The notes: generated by a model from the sequence alone, not told the origin. Shown: positions 1 to 8,551, counted from the first letter of the stretch. The stretch: DNA of 64,000 nt from Solirubrobacter soli DSM 22325 (GCF_000423665.1 NZ_AUIK01000025.1:63858-127857); one strand, 5' to 3'. Program-made: numbers and translations.

Positions 1-692
1 GTCACCCGATGGTCGCCGCGCCCGTCGATCCCCACCACGTGCAGCGCCCGGCCGAGCTTCGGCCGCGTCCGCCACGAGTTCCAGCGCATGTAGACGACCT
101 TCGTCCCGTCCGGGGAGACCATCGGCTGGGCCGTGTCGCCGGTGAAGTGGTCGCGGGAGATGATCGTCTTGCCGAACGCGGACCGCGGCTCGGCGACGAC
201 GATCGAGGAGCGCTCGATCTGGTCGACGTCGCCGTGCTGTTTGACGCGGCCCTCCGAGAGCTGCGCGACGATCCGGCCGTCGCGCGTCCAGCTCGGGACG
301 CCGGCCTCGCAGACCGGCTTCAGGCGGCAGCGGATCCTGACCTTGGTCGCCGCCCCGCCGTCGACGTTGACGCGCCAGACGCTGCACGCGCCGGTGGACG
401 AGTCGCACCGTTCGAACGCGATCTCGCGGCCGTCCGGGGAGAAGTCGGGTTGGTCGTCGACCTCGGCCGGACCCGGATGGGTGAGCTGGCGCTCGCCGGT
501 CCCGTCGGGGTTGATCAGGAACACCGCGCCCTGCCGGTGGTCCTGGTCGAGGTAGCGCCGGAAGGCGATCCGGCCGCTCGGCTGCGGCGCCTGCGCGGCG
601 GCGGCCTTCGTGGTCGCGGGGGCGTCGTCGGTCCCGCCGCAGGCCGCGAGCAGGGCCAGCAGGCCCAATGGGAACAAGCGGGTGGAGTGCAT
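1..692 (-). CDS. TolB/WD40-like beta-propeller lipoprotein (3' end missing)
   Basis: Reverse-strand gene that starts with ATG at 692 and leaves the window at its left edge, so only about 230 N-terminal residues are visible. The start reads MHSTRLFPLGLLALLAACGG, a short signal peptide ending in a lipobox (LAAC), so the mature protein should be a lipid-anchored extracytoplasmic protein. The body has repeated blades of the PD40/TolB type, with phrases such as INPDGTGERQLTH, DFSPDGREIAFE and VSPDGTKVVYMRW, which are typical beta-propeller repeats. No enzyme motif is visible. It is divergent from the binding-protein gene at 800. The function is unknown beyond a likely ligand-binding or scaffold role outside the membrane. 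The open frame and lipobox make the gene itself certain. Confidence 0.8.
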   Translation of the reverse strand, partial: MHSTRLFPLGLLALLAACGGTDDAPATTKAAAAQAPQPSGRIAFRRYLDQDHRQGAVFLINPDGTGERQLTHPGPAEVDDQPDFSPDGREIAFERCDSSTGACSVWRVNVDGGAATKVRIRCRLKPVCEAGVPSWTRDGRIVAQLSEGRVKQHGDVDQIERSSIVVAEPRSAFGKTIISRDHFTGDTAQPMVSPDGTKVVYMRWNSWRTRPKLGRALHVVGIDGRGDHRV

Positions 693-725
693 GCGGCGGA
701 CGCTAGGTATGGCGCGGCCCGCGAT

Positions 726-767
726 CACGAGGGCACGCCCTCGACCGTTCCAGGGCTGGCCCTCGTG
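726..767. promoter_or_regulatory. Nested inverted repeats between divergent genes
   Basis: The arm CACGAGGGC (726-734) is followed closely by GCCCTCG (737-743) and later by GCCCTCGTG (759-767). The first arm can therefore pair perfectly with either downstream copy (7 bp or 9 bp). The element lies about 35 bp upstream of the binding-protein start at 800 and about 35 bp from the divergent start at 692. It could be an operator with repeated half-sites or an RNA switch between two hairpins; the sequence does not decide. Confidence 0.5.
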
Positions 768-799
768 TGCCGGCCCGGCGGCGGGCGTAGGGTCCGCCT

Positions 800-2239
800 A
801 TGCGCCGTCGATGGCTGCTCCTCGCGCTCGCGCTGGCCGGCTGCGGCGGCCACGACGCGGCGGGCGGGACGTCCGCGGACGACCTGAAGATCGAGATCGC
901 GCTGCGCGACGGCTCGCCCGAGATCCTGACGGCCTACAGCGAGGAACTGGCGCGCGAGAACATCCGCGTCACCCCGCGCATCAAGTGGCGTGAGCGCGAC
1001 CCGCGCCCGGAGGCGGGAACCCTCGCCGACGTGCGGTCGGGACGCCTGTCGTTCGCGTTGGTGGCCGCGCGGGCGTTCGACACGCTCGGCACGGACGCGT
1101 TCGAGCCGCTCTTGACGCCGTTCAGCGTCGACTCGCTCGCGCTGCAGCGCGCGGTGCTGGAGAGCCCGCTGGCCGGCGCGGCCCTGCGCGAGGTCGATGC
1201 GTCGGGGGTGGTCGGCGTCGCGGTGCTGCCCGGGCCCCCGCGGCACGTGCTCGGCCTCCGCCGGCCGCTGCTGACCCCGCGCGACTTCGCGGGGGCGCGC
1301 ATCGGCGTGCGCGACTCGCGGTTGTCGGCCGAGACGTTCCAACGGCTCGGGGCGACGACGGCTCCGTTCGTCGCCGACGACCGATCGGGCTTCGACGGGG
1401 TCGAGATCGATCTCACCGCGATCGAGCAGACCCGCGCCGACGAGGGCGCGGCGGTCATCGACCCGGACCTCGTGCTGTGGCCGCGGATCATGGTCCTGAT
1501 CGCCAACCGAGCCGCGTGGAACCGGCTCGCCGCCACGCAACGCTCGCGGCTGCGCGATGCCGCCCGGGCGGCGCTCCCGGCGACGCTGGCCGGCATCCGC
1601 GCGCTCGACGACGAGTCCTACGACATCATCTGCGCCCGCGGGTCGGTCACGTTCGCGCACGCCGACGTGACGGCGCTGCGGCGCGCCGTCGGGCTGCGCG
1701 AGGATCCGCGGATCGCGCGGCTGCGCGCGGACCTGCCGCCGGAGCCGCCGCACCGTGCGTGCACGCCGAGCCGGCGCGCCGTCCAATCCGGTCCGACGAA
1801 GATCGACGGGGTCTGGACGTTCACCAGCGACCGCGACGACCTCGTCCGCCACGGCGTCCGCGGCGGCGGTCTCACCCCCGAGAACTGGGGCCATCACGTG
1901 CTCGTCTTCTCGCGCGGGCGGTTCGCGATCACCCAGGAGGAGCCGGCGGCACCGGCGTGCACGTGGGTGTACGGGACGTACGCGGTCCGCGGCCGGCGGG
2001 TCGTCTGGGACGTGATCGACGGCGGCGGCTACGGACCGCAGAGCGCGACCAATCGCCCGGGCGAGCACTTCGTCTACACGTGGAGCCGTTTCAAGGACAC
2101 ACTCGAGCTCGGGCCGGTGCGCGGCGCGATCTCGGCGTTCAACTTCGACGCCAAGCCGTGGCGGCGGATCGGCGACGACCCGGCCCGCGCGCCGCTGTCG
2201 CGCACGTGCCCGCCACCCGCGCCGGCGCGTCAGTTCTGA
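800..2239 (+). CDS. DctP-like solute-binding lipoprotein with extra C-terminal domain
   Basis: A 479-residue protein starting at ATG 800. The signal peptide MRRRWLLLALALAGCGG ends in a lipobox, so it is probably a lipoprotein. Residues about 25-310 resemble the DctP family of TRAP-transporter binding proteins, including the alternating helices near NRAAWNRLAATQRSRL and DESYDIICARG. From about residue 330 there is a second domain beginning around IDGVWTFTSDRDDL, rich in Trp and beta strands, which resembles a lipocalin-like fold and is not part of ordinary DctP proteins. No TRAP permease gene is nearby. The gene converges on the response regulator with a 10-bp overlap. A ligand sensor feeding the adjacent two-component system is one possibility, which is inference from position only. 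Confidence 0.7.
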   Translation: MRRRWLLLALALAGCGGHDAAGGTSADDLKIEIALRDGSPEILTAYSEELARENIRVTPRIKWRERDPRPEAGTLADVRSGRLSFALVAARAFDTLGTDAFEPLLTPFSVDSLALQRAVLESPLAGAALREVDASGVVGVAVLPGPPRHVLGLRRPLLTPRDFAGARIGVRDSRLSAETFQRLGATTAPFVADDRSGFDGVEIDLTAIEQTRADEGAAVIDPDLVLWPRIMVLIANRAAWNRLAATQRSRLRDAARAALPATLAGIRALDDESYDIICARGSVTFAHADVTALRRAVGLREDPRIARLRADLPPEPPHRACTPSRRAVQSGPTKIDGVWTFTSDRDDLVRHGVRGGGLTPENWGHHVLVFSRGRFAITQEEPAAPACTWVYGTYAVRGRRVVWDVIDGGGYGPQSATNRPGEHFVYTWSRFKDTLELGPVRGAISAFNFDAKPWRRIGDDPARAPLSRTCPPPAPARQF

Positions 2240-2883
2240 CGCGAGCGCAGGAAGGTCAGGACCGCGAGCACACGCCGGTGCCGGTCGGGCGAGTCGCGCA
2301 ACCCGAGCTTCATGAAGATCAGCCGCACGTGGCCCTCGACCGTCTTCGGCGAGACGTAGAGGGCATCGCAGATCGCCTGGTTGGAGCGGCCCTCGGCCAT
2401 CAGCTCGAGCACCTCACGCTCTCTCGCGGTGAGCTCGTCGAGGGGATCGTGAGCGCGGCGGGCGCCGATCAGCCGCGCGACGATCGTCGGGTCGACCACG
2501 CACCCGCCGTCGTCGATCCGCCTCAGGGCATCGACGAGCACCGCGACGTCGCTCACCCGCTCCTTGAGCAGGTAGCCGGCGCGCTCCGGGGCCTCCTCGA
2601 GCAGGCGCAGCGCGTAGCGCGACTCCACCACGTGCGAGAGCACCAGGACGCCCGTGGCGGGATGCACCCGGCGGATCTCCTGCGCCGCGAGCAGCCCGTC
2701 ATCGGTGCCGTTCGGGGGCATCCGGATGTCGAGGATCGCCACGTCCGGGCGGGTCAGCGCGACCGCCCTGAGCGCTTCGGGAGCGGTCCCCGCCTTGCCC
2801 ACGACGTCGATGCCGGCCTCGCCCAGCAGGTGCGCGAGACCGTCGCGGAGCAGGCCTTCGTCGTCGGCGATGACTACCCGCAC
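2230..2883 (-). CDS. NarL/FixJ-family response regulator
   Basis: 217 residues, ATG at 2883. The receiver domain begins MRVVIADDEG with the acidic pair, has the phosphoacceptor Asp at about residue 52 (VAILDIRMPP), and carries the conserved Lys in LLKERVSDV. The C-terminal LuxR-type helix-turn-helix (LTAREREVLELMAEGRSNQA ... SPKTVEGHVRLIFMKLGL) is complete. It is therefore a DNA-binding output protein. It is the last gene of a four-gene reverse-strand operon and overlaps the upstream kinase by 10 bp, which implies translational coupling. The likely phosphodonor is one or both of the two unusual kinases encoded just upstream. Confidence 0.92.
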   Translation of the reverse strand: MRVVIADDEGLLRDGLAHLLGEAGIDVVGKAGTAPEALRAVALTRPDVAILDIRMPPNGTDDGLLAAQEIRRVHPATGVLVLSHVVESRYALRLLEEAPERAGYLLKERVSDVAVLVDALRRIDDGGCVVDPTIVARLIGARRAHDPLDELTAREREVLELMAEGRSNQAICDALYVSPKTVEGHVRLIFMKLGLRDSPDRHRRVLAVLTFLRSRQN

Positions 2884-4496
2884 GGGAGCTCCGCGGAGAT
2901 CGTGCCCGGCGCCGCCTCCAGGGCGCCGCCGAGCGCGCCGACGTGATCGTCGAGCGCGACGAGGTCGACCCGTTCGACCGCGACGCCGGTGACACGCAGC
3001 CTGAGCCTGCCGCGCTCGCGGACGGCGTGCACCGCGGCGCCCGCGGGCTCCGCGTGGCGGATCGACTCGGTGAGCACGCGATACGCCGTCGTCTCGATCT
3101 CCGGGGGGAACCGGCCCTCCGGCAGCGGCCCGTCGATCCGCACGTCGGCGGCCTCGGCGAACGCCTCAACGGCGCGCGCGAGGCCCTCGTCGGCCAGGAC
3201 CGGCGGCACCAGGCCGCCGGCGATGTCCCGGAGCGCCGCCAACGCGGCCCGCACCTGTCCCTGCGCGGCGAGGAGCGCGCCGGCGTCGCGTGACCCGCCG
3301 GCCGTCCGCTCCGCCCGCAGCCGAGCGACCTCCAGCGTGACCGCAAGCGTCGCCAGGCGCTGCTGGGCGCCGTCATGGAGGTCGCGCTCGAGCCGGCGGC
3401 GCTCGGCGTCGGAGGCCGCCACGATCCGGGCACGGATCGCGCGCAGCTGCGCCGCTCGCACGACCTGTTCCGCGCGCAGGCGCTCGTTGTGCAGCGGAAG
3501 GCGCGCCGCGGCGGCGATCGCCGCGGCGAGCCCGGCGTCCACGGCTCCAGGAGCGTGGGCGAGCTCCGCCCGGCCCTCGGGCAGCGGCGTCAGCTCCCGC
3601 CCCGCACCCGGAGCGAGCGCGCGGCCGTTCGCGTCGTAGAGCCGCCCGTCGGAAAGCCGATAGCCGAGCTCGAGCTCCGGGTCGCCGAGCGCGCCGGCGA
3701 TCGCCTCGCCCAGGCCGCGCGGCGCCGGGTGCGCTTCGAGCTCGACGATCAGCCGCGCGAGCCGCGCCCGGGCCGCGCGGCGCCGGAGCGGTTCGCGGGC
3801 GGTGCCCGCCGCGACCGCCAGCAACGCGAGTCCCTGCAAGGCCCACAGGCCGCGGTCGAGCGGGTCCGTCGAGACGTAGCCGCGCGCAAGGCCGTGAGCG
3901 TACTGGGCGGCGACCAATGCGAGGTAGAGCGCGACCGCGGGCGCCCGACGCAGGGTGGCGAGCGCGACCGCGACCGCCCCGGCCAAGCCCAGCCACACGC
4001 CCGCGCGCTGCAGCGCGTCGTACGCGGTGCCGTCACCGTGGACGAGCAGCAGGTTCGCGGGGCACGCCTCGCAGGCGGCCGGATCGAAGAGGACCGCGGA
4101 CAGGGGCCCGAGCACGAGCGCCGAAGGGACGAGCAGCGGCCACGCCCGGGTCGGCGCCGCCCAGGCCACCGCCACCGGCGTCGCCGCCCCGAGGACGAGA
4201 CCGGCGGTGAACGCCACGCTCCCGGGCGCGGCCGGGCCGGCCAGCTGCGCGAGCGGCCACACGACCGCCACCGATAGCCAGCGCGGCTCCCGGATCGCCG
4301 CCAGGGCGAGCGCGACGGGAACGAGCACGAGCAGCGCGACCATCCACGGCCGCGGACCCGCCAGCGTCAGGTCGGCGTCGCGGGTGGACGCCGCGAGCGC
4401 GCCGGCGAGCGCCAGGGCGGCCAGCCCGAGCAGTCCTGCCCGGCCGTCCGCCGCCGCGGCGGGCCGCGCGCCCGCGACCTGCGAGGGCGCGGTCAT
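2874..4496 (-). CDS. HisKA_3-type histidine kinase with intact His but degenerate ATP-binding domain
   Basis: 540 residues, ATG at 4496. Residues about 20-235 contain roughly eight hydrophobic segments, then a coiled region and the dimerisation segment AERRRLERDLHDGAQQRLAT with the phosphoacceptor His at about residue 374. The catalytic domain is abnormal. Where relatives read SEALxNVxKHA, this protein reads TESIRHA, so the N-box Asn is missing through a short deletion. The DxGxG box is replaced by TGVAVE, and the ATP-lid glycine loop is absent before HVGALGGALEAAPG. The reading frame and codon use are normal, so it is not an obvious pseudogene. It overlaps the neighbouring kinase gene by 4 bp (ATGA). 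I infer it can receive phosphate but cannot phosphorylate itself. Confidence 0.88.
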   Translation of the reverse strand: MTAPSQVAGARPAAAADGRAGLLGLAALALAGALAASTRDADLTLAGPRPWMVALLVLVPVALALAAIREPRWLSVAVVWPLAQLAGPAAPGSVAFTAGLVLGAATPVAVAWAAPTRAWPLLVPSALVLGPLSAVLFDPAACEACPANLLLVHGDGTAYDALQRAGVWLGLAGAVAVALATLRRAPAVALYLALVAAQYAHGLARGYVSTDPLDRGLWALQGLALLAVAAGTAREPLRRRAARARLARLIVELEAHPAPRGLGEAIAGALGDPELELGYRLSDGRLYDANGRALAPGAGRELTPLPEGRAELAHAPGAVDAGLAAAIAAAARLPLHNERLRAEQVVRAAQLRAIRARIVAASDAERRRLERDLHDGAQQRLATLAVTLEVARLRAERTAGGSRDAGALLAAQGQVRAALAALRDIAGGLVPPVLADEGLARAVEAFAEAADVRIDGPLPEGRFPPEIETTAYRVLTESIRHAEPAGAAVHAVRERGRLRLRVTGVAVERVDLVALDDHVGALGGALEAAPGTISAELPCG

Positions 4497-5863
4497 GCCG
4501 GGACCACCGCCGTCAGCGTCGTACCGGCTCCTTCCGCACTGGTGACGGAGAACGTGCCGCCCTGGGCGTGGACGCGGTCGTGCAGGCCGCGGAGGCCGTG
4601 GCCCTGGGCGACGTCGGCGCCGCCGCGGCCGTCGTCGGTGACGCGGGCCTCGAGGCCGCCGTCGCGCTCGGCGATCTCGACCTCGACCCTGGTCGCCCCC
4701 GCGTGCTTGACGACGTTGGCGAGCGCCTCCGAGCAGACGAAGTAGACGGTGGTCTCGACCAGCTCGGAGAAGCGCCGGGTGGGGACGACGAGTCCGACGG
4801 GCACCGAGGAGTGCGCCACGAGCTCGCCGAGCGCGGCCGCGAGCCCGCCGGACGCGAGGGCCCGCGGGCGCAGGCCCGCGGCGAACGCGCGCAACTCGTC
4901 CCCCGCCGCCGCGGTCTCCCGCGCCAGCGCCGGGTCGACCACCGCGAGCGTCGCCGCGGCGGTGACCAGCCGTGCGTGCGCCTCCTCGGAGACCTCACGC
5001 GCCAGCCTCCGGCGCTCGGTGTCGGCGGCGCTGACGAGCCGGCGGGCGGACGCCTCGAGCTCCACCACCTGGGCGGCCGCCTCGTCCTGCAACGCCGCGT
5101 TGCGCAGCGCGATGCGGGCGGCGGCGACCGTCGCCTCCGCGACCGCGGAGTCCGCGAGCGCCTCCGGCGCGTGGAGCAGCACGACGTCGTCCCCGACCGC
5201 GGTCGCGACTCGCCTCCCGGGGACGACCCGCCCTCCCGCGCGATCGACGAAGCCGTCGCCGTCGCGCCACGCCAGGGCGAGCGTCGGGTCACCGACGGCT
5301 CGGCCCAGCTCGCGGCGGCCGAGGCTCTCGAGCAGCGCCACTGTGATCGATTGCGTCCAGCGGCCGAGCCAGAGCTCGCCGGCCAGGTAGGCGGCGCAGA
5401 GGACGATCGCGAGCTCGTAGCCCGCGAGCGCGGCCGCCGGGTCCGCGCCGGCGGCACGGGCGATGGTCGCCCCGGCGAGCGCGAGCGCCAGCAACGCCGC
5501 GCCCACCAGCGCGGCCCGCGCCGCACGGCGCTCGATCCCCGTGGCGACCCGCCGGCGCGCGACCGCGGCCGCCACGACGGCGGCCGCCAAGGCGACCGTG
5601 ACCGCGCCCGCCGCGCCGACCGGCTCGATCAGGGCGGCCGCGTAGCCGCACGCCACGAGCCACGACCAACGCCGCGCGCGCCACGCCGGGTACGCCAGGA
5701 CGAGCTGGATGAGCGGCCCGCGGTGCAGGAAGACGAACACGTCGACCGCGCACCCGAGCAGCCACGCCCCGCCCGCGGCCGCCAGCAGCGTCGCGGTCGG
5801 GCGCCCGCGCCCAACGGCGACGGCCGCGCAGGCGAGCAGGGCGATGCCGGTCGCGACGTCCAT
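4493..5863 (-). CDS. HisKA_3-type histidine kinase with intact ATPase but no phosphoacceptor His
   Basis: 456 residues, start codon at 5863 overlapping the receiver gene's stop. The N-terminal about 165 residues contain several membrane segments, followed by a GAF-like linker. The catalytic domain is complete: the N-box SEALANVVKHA (Asn about 383), DDGRGG (about 410) and the lid GHGLRGL (about 421). The dimerisation helix reads TERRRLAREVSEEAHARL; aligned with the usual ERRRxxRDLHDGxQ, the phosphoacceptor His is Ser (about residue 292). A His occurs four residues later and could in principle substitute. The pattern is the mirror image of the next gene, suggesting the pair works as a heterodimer in which this subunit phosphorylates the other. 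Confidence 0.88.
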   Translation of the reverse strand: MDVATGIALLACAAVAVGRGRPTATLLAAAGGAWLLGCAVDVFVFLHRGPLIQLVLAYPAWRARRWSWLVACGYAAALIEPVGAAGAVTVALAAAVVAAAVARRRVATGIERRAARAALVGAALLALALAGATIARAAGADPAAALAGYELAIVLCAAYLAGELWLGRWTQSITVALLESLGRRELGRAVGDPTLALAWRDGDGFVDRAGGRVVPGRRVATAVGDDVVLLHAPEALADSAVAEATVAAARIALRNAALQDEAAAQVVELEASARRLVSAADTERRRLAREVSEEAHARLVTAAATLAVVDPALARETAAAGDELRAFAAGLRPRALASGGLAAALGELVAHSSVPVGLVVPTRRFSELVETTVYFVCSEALANVVKHAGATRVEVEIAERDGGLEARVTDDGRGGADVAQGHGLRGLHDRVHAQGGTFSVTSAEGAGTTLTAVVPA

Positions 5864-6201
5864 CAGCCGAGCAACGCGACGAGCGCCGGCCCGGTGAGCT
5901 CGCCCTTGGGGATGAATCCACGCGCGGGCGTGTCCTGGAGGCGACGTCCGGGCGCCCGGCCCGAGACGAGGACGACGGCGCCCGGGTACCCGCTGTCCGC
6001 GAGCCGCGCGGCGACCTCGAAGCCGTCGATTCCGGGCAGCTGGACGTCGAGCAGGATCGCGTCCGGCGTCAGCTGACCCGCCGCGCGCAGCGCGGTCTCG
6101 CCGTCCGCCGCCTCACCGACGACGTCGTAGCCCTCGGCGGTCAGCAGCGCGCGGGCGGCGGCTCGGAACGGCGCGTGGTCGTCGACGATCAGGACGCGCA
6201 T
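5863..6201 (-). CDS. Single-domain response regulator (receiver only)
   Basis: About 112 residues from ATG at 6201 (MRVLIVDDHAPFRAAARALL); a TTG start nine codons upstream is possible but would add an atypical leader. It has the acidic pair, phosphoacceptor Asp at about residue 52 (AILLDVQLPG), Ser in VLVSGRAP and the conserved Lys in GFIPKGEL. There is no output domain. It is the first gene of the four-gene operon and overlaps the next kinase by one base (TGATG). Single receivers often act as phosphate sinks, relay intermediates or allosteric partners of kinases; which applies here is not visible. Confidence 0.88.
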   Translation of the reverse strand: MRVLIVDDHAPFRAAARALLTAEGYDVVGEAADGETALRAAGQLTPDAILLDVQLPGIDGFEVAARLADSGYPGAVVLVSGRAPGRRLQDTPARGFIPKGELTGPALVALLG

Positions 6202-6227
6202 CGCCGCGATCGTCCCACAGCCGATCA

Positions 6228-6243
6228 ACCCTCACACGAGGGT
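6228..6243. promoter_or_regulatory. Short inverted repeat upstream of the two-component operon
   Basis: ACCCTC (6228-6233), acac, GAGGGT (6238-6243): a perfect 6-bp stem with a 4-base loop. It lies between the antiporter gene stop (6256) and the receiver start (6201), both read on the reverse strand. It may end antiporter transcripts, although no T-run follows, or act as an operator. It shares CACGAGGG with the repeat at 726-767. Confidence 0.4.
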
Positions 6244-6255
6244 CGCCCCTGGTCT

Positions 6256-7392
6256 CTACACGAAGTAGAAGACGACGCCCAGGACGACGTAGACGGCGAG
6301 GAGCTGCACGCCCTCGAACCACGTCGACTCGCCGTCCTGGGAGACGTGTGACGCGATCAACACAGCGAGCAGGATCGCCCCCAGCTCCAGGCCGCTGAAC
6401 TCCAGCGAGAGCGGGAACGGCCCGAGCACGAAGCTCAGCAGCACCAGCACCGGCATCACGAACAGCGCGATCTGGGCGCTCGAGCCGATCGCGATGGCGA
6501 TCGCGATGTCCATCTTGTTGCGGGCGGCGAAGTAGACCGCGACCCAGTGCTCGGCCGCGTTGCCGACGATCGCGACGATGATCAGCGAGACGAAGAACGG
6601 CGACAGGCCGATGCCGGCGGACGCCTCCTCGATCGAGCCGACGAGGATCTCGGACATGAAGCCGACCGCCACGCCGGCGCCCGCGAGCAGCCCGACGCTC
6701 TTCTTGATCGACCACGCGTGCGCCGCGGTGTCCTCATCCTCGGTGTCCGGGTTGAACACGTCACGGTGGGTCTTGAGCGAGAACCACAGCCCCGCGAAGT
6801 AGGACATCAGCAGGACGATCGCGACCGCGAAGGACATGTGCTCGACGCTGGACGGGAAGTTCGTCGCCTCGTCGGAGAGCTGGGGCAGCTCGCCGCCGCG
6901 CGCGAGCAGGAACATCGCCGGCAGCAGCAGCGCCGTGACGGCCAACAGCAGCATCGTCGCCTGCGCGCTCGCCGCCTCGGCCACGAACTTGTTGCGCTCG
7001 CGCCCCCAGCCGCCGATCAGGAAGGCGGCGCCCATCACCAGCAGCAGGTTGCCGAGGATCGAGCCGATGATCGAGGCCTTGACGACCTCCTGGAGCCCTT
7101 TGTTGAGGGCGAAGAGCGCGATGATCAGCTCAGGCGCGTTGCCGAAGGTGACGTTCAGCAGGCCGCCGATGCCCGGGCCGGCGCGGTGCGCGAGCTCCTC
7201 CGTCGCCCGGCCCATCAGCGCCGCGGTCGGCACGACGCCGAGCGCGGAGGAGAAGAACACGATGATCGGGTCCGCCTCGAGCTGGTCGAGGACGATCGCG
7301 ATGACGATGAACGGGACGAGCAGGTACGGCCAGCCCTGCCCGCTGAAAAGGAACGAGCGCAGGTCGGTTTTGGAGGCGCTGGCGTCGCTCAC
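6256..7392 (-). CDS. cax: Calcium/proton antiporter (CaCA family)
   Basis: 378 residues, ATG at 7392, with about ten to eleven hydrophobic segments. The two inverted alpha repeats that form the ion site are clear: GGLLNVTFGNAPELIIALFA near residue 85 and VAIVGNAAEHWVAVYFAARN near residue 270, both containing the GNAxE signature with the essential acidic residue. The central acidic loop DTEDEDTAAH separates the two halves. Length and layout fit cytoplasmic-membrane Ca2+:H+ exchangers of the Cax/ChaA group, which extrude Ca2+ using the proton gradient. It precedes the two-component operon on the same strand but with its own gap, so it is probably transcribed separately. Confidence 0.93.
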   Translation of the reverse strand: MSDASASKTDLRSFLFSGQGWPYLLVPFIVIAIVLDQLEADPIIVFFSSALGVVPTAALMGRATEELAHRAGPGIGGLLNVTFGNAPELIIALFALNKGLQEVVKASIIGSILGNLLLVMGAAFLIGGWGRERNKFVAEAASAQATMLLLAVTALLLPAMFLLARGGELPQLSDEATNFPSSVEHMSFAVAIVLLMSYFAGLWFSLKTHRDVFNPDTEDEDTAAHAWSIKKSVGLLAGAGVAVGFMSEILVGSIEEASAGIGLSPFFVSLIIVAIVGNAAEHWVAVYFAARNKMDIAIAIAIGSSAQIALFVMPVLVLLSFVLGPFPLSLEFSGLELGAILLAVLIASHVSQDGESTWFEGVQLLAVYVVLGVVFYFV

Positions 7393-7438
7393 CGCGGCGG
7401 AGGATACGGACCGCGGTCGGTGAGAGGTGCGTGAGTCC

Positions 7439-8524
7439 TTAACCGGACAGCAGGTCGGCGCACTTGCGCGCCTTGGCCGCGTCGCCCTTGGCCGCTTCGA
7501 TGCACGTGGCGTACTTGTCCACGTTGTTGGGCGTCTTCGAGCTGTTCGGGACCGTGGAGTCGCTCGCTCCGCCCGGGGCGGCGCCGCCGAGCCCGAGGTT
7601 CGCCAGGCCGGCCGCGTCGACGGCCTTCAGCAACTCTGTGAAGGGCTTCGGGTTGGAGGGAGCGGTGATCGTCTGCTCCTGACCCACCTTCGTGAACGTC
7701 ACGTCCAGCGACAGGCCAGCGTCGATCTTCGAGCCGGCGTCCTGGAGGTCGGCGTTGACCACCAGCCGGCGCAGGATCGAGTCGTCGACGCCGGTGTAGA
7801 CCTCGACCGTCAGGTTCTTGATCGCGTTCTCGGCCGCGGCCTTCTGCTCGGGCGTGAGCTTCTGCGGCAGCCGGCCGCTCGCTCCCGGGACGTTGAGCGC
7901 CGACGCCTTCTCGGTGATCTTCTCGAGGTCGGCGATGACCTGCTTGACGTCGGCCTGGCCGGAGATCTTGATCGTCTTCGCGTCGCCGACCTGGGTCTCG
8001 CCCTCGTTGGAGGCGTTCGGCAGCCACTTCGTGAAGTCGATGCCGAGGGTGCCGAGCACGAGGCCGCCCTGGGCCTTCTGCCGCGTCTTGAGCGACTGCT
8101 CGTAGCCCGCGACGAACTGCCTGGTCACGAGGTCGGAGACCACGTACGGCGTGCCCATCAGCGCCACGTACGCCTTGGACCCGTCGTAGGTCGCGCCCGC
8201 GTTGAACGTCTGGCCGCCGGACGTCAGCTCGGCCGTGAAGGCGAACTTCGGCAGCTTGTTCTGCCCCTGGGTCGCGAACGGGCCGGACAGGTGCGCGGTG
8301 ACGGGGCCGTCGCCGGACTTGCGCGGCACGATCTTGAGCTGCATGTCGACGGTCGCCGACTGCATCTTCGAGACATTGGCGAACGTCGTGCGCAACAGCG
8401 CGTTCACGTCCGACGTGGCGCTGGCGCGCTGTGCCGGATCGGCGGTGTCCTTGCTGTCGGAGCCGCACGAAGCGAGCACGAACGCGGCGACCAACGGCAC
8501 GATGCAACGGAGACTGCGGGTCAT
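7439..8524 (-). CDS. LppX/LprG-like lipoprotein
   Basis: About 361 residues from the ATG at 8524 (MTRSLRCIVPLVAAFVLASCGS); this start is preferred over the one seven codons upstream because it gives a proper signal peptide with lipobox LASC. The mature part has the alternating strand/helix pattern of the LppX-LprAFG lipoprotein family, with DVNALLRTTFANVSKMQSAT and ATYDGSKAYVALMGTPYVV. Those proteins bind lipids and move them across the cell envelope. The C-terminus has a small Cys pair (ATCIEAAK, ARKCADLLSG) that may form a disulfide. The gene is divergent from the epimerase-like gene. Lipid carriage is a family-based guess. Confidence 0.7.
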   Translation of the reverse strand: MTRSLRCIVPLVAAFVLASCGSDSKDTADPAQRASATSDVNALLRTTFANVSKMQSATVDMQLKIVPRKSGDGPVTAHLSGPFATQGQNKLPKFAFTAELTSGGQTFNAGATYDGSKAYVALMGTPYVVSDLVTRQFVAGYEQSLKTRQKAQGGLVLGTLGIDFTKWLPNASNEGETQVGDAKTIKISGQADVKQVIADLEKITEKASALNVPGASGRLPQKLTPEQKAAAENAIKNLTVEVYTGVDDSILRRLVVNADLQDAGSKIDAGLSLDVTFTKVGQEQTITAPSNPKPFTELLKAVDAAGLANLGLGGAAPGGASDSTVPNSSKTPNNVDKYATCIEAAKGDAAKARKCADLLSG

Positions 8525-8551
8525 CGGCACGGCCGAGCCTAGCATTGGGAA

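Noticed and set aside
2874-4496. Calling the 540-residue kinase a pseudogene
   Set aside because: There is no frameshift or stop, the overlaps with both neighbours are precise, and the DHp helix is fully conserved while only ATP-binding motifs are lost. That is better explained by specialisation than decay.
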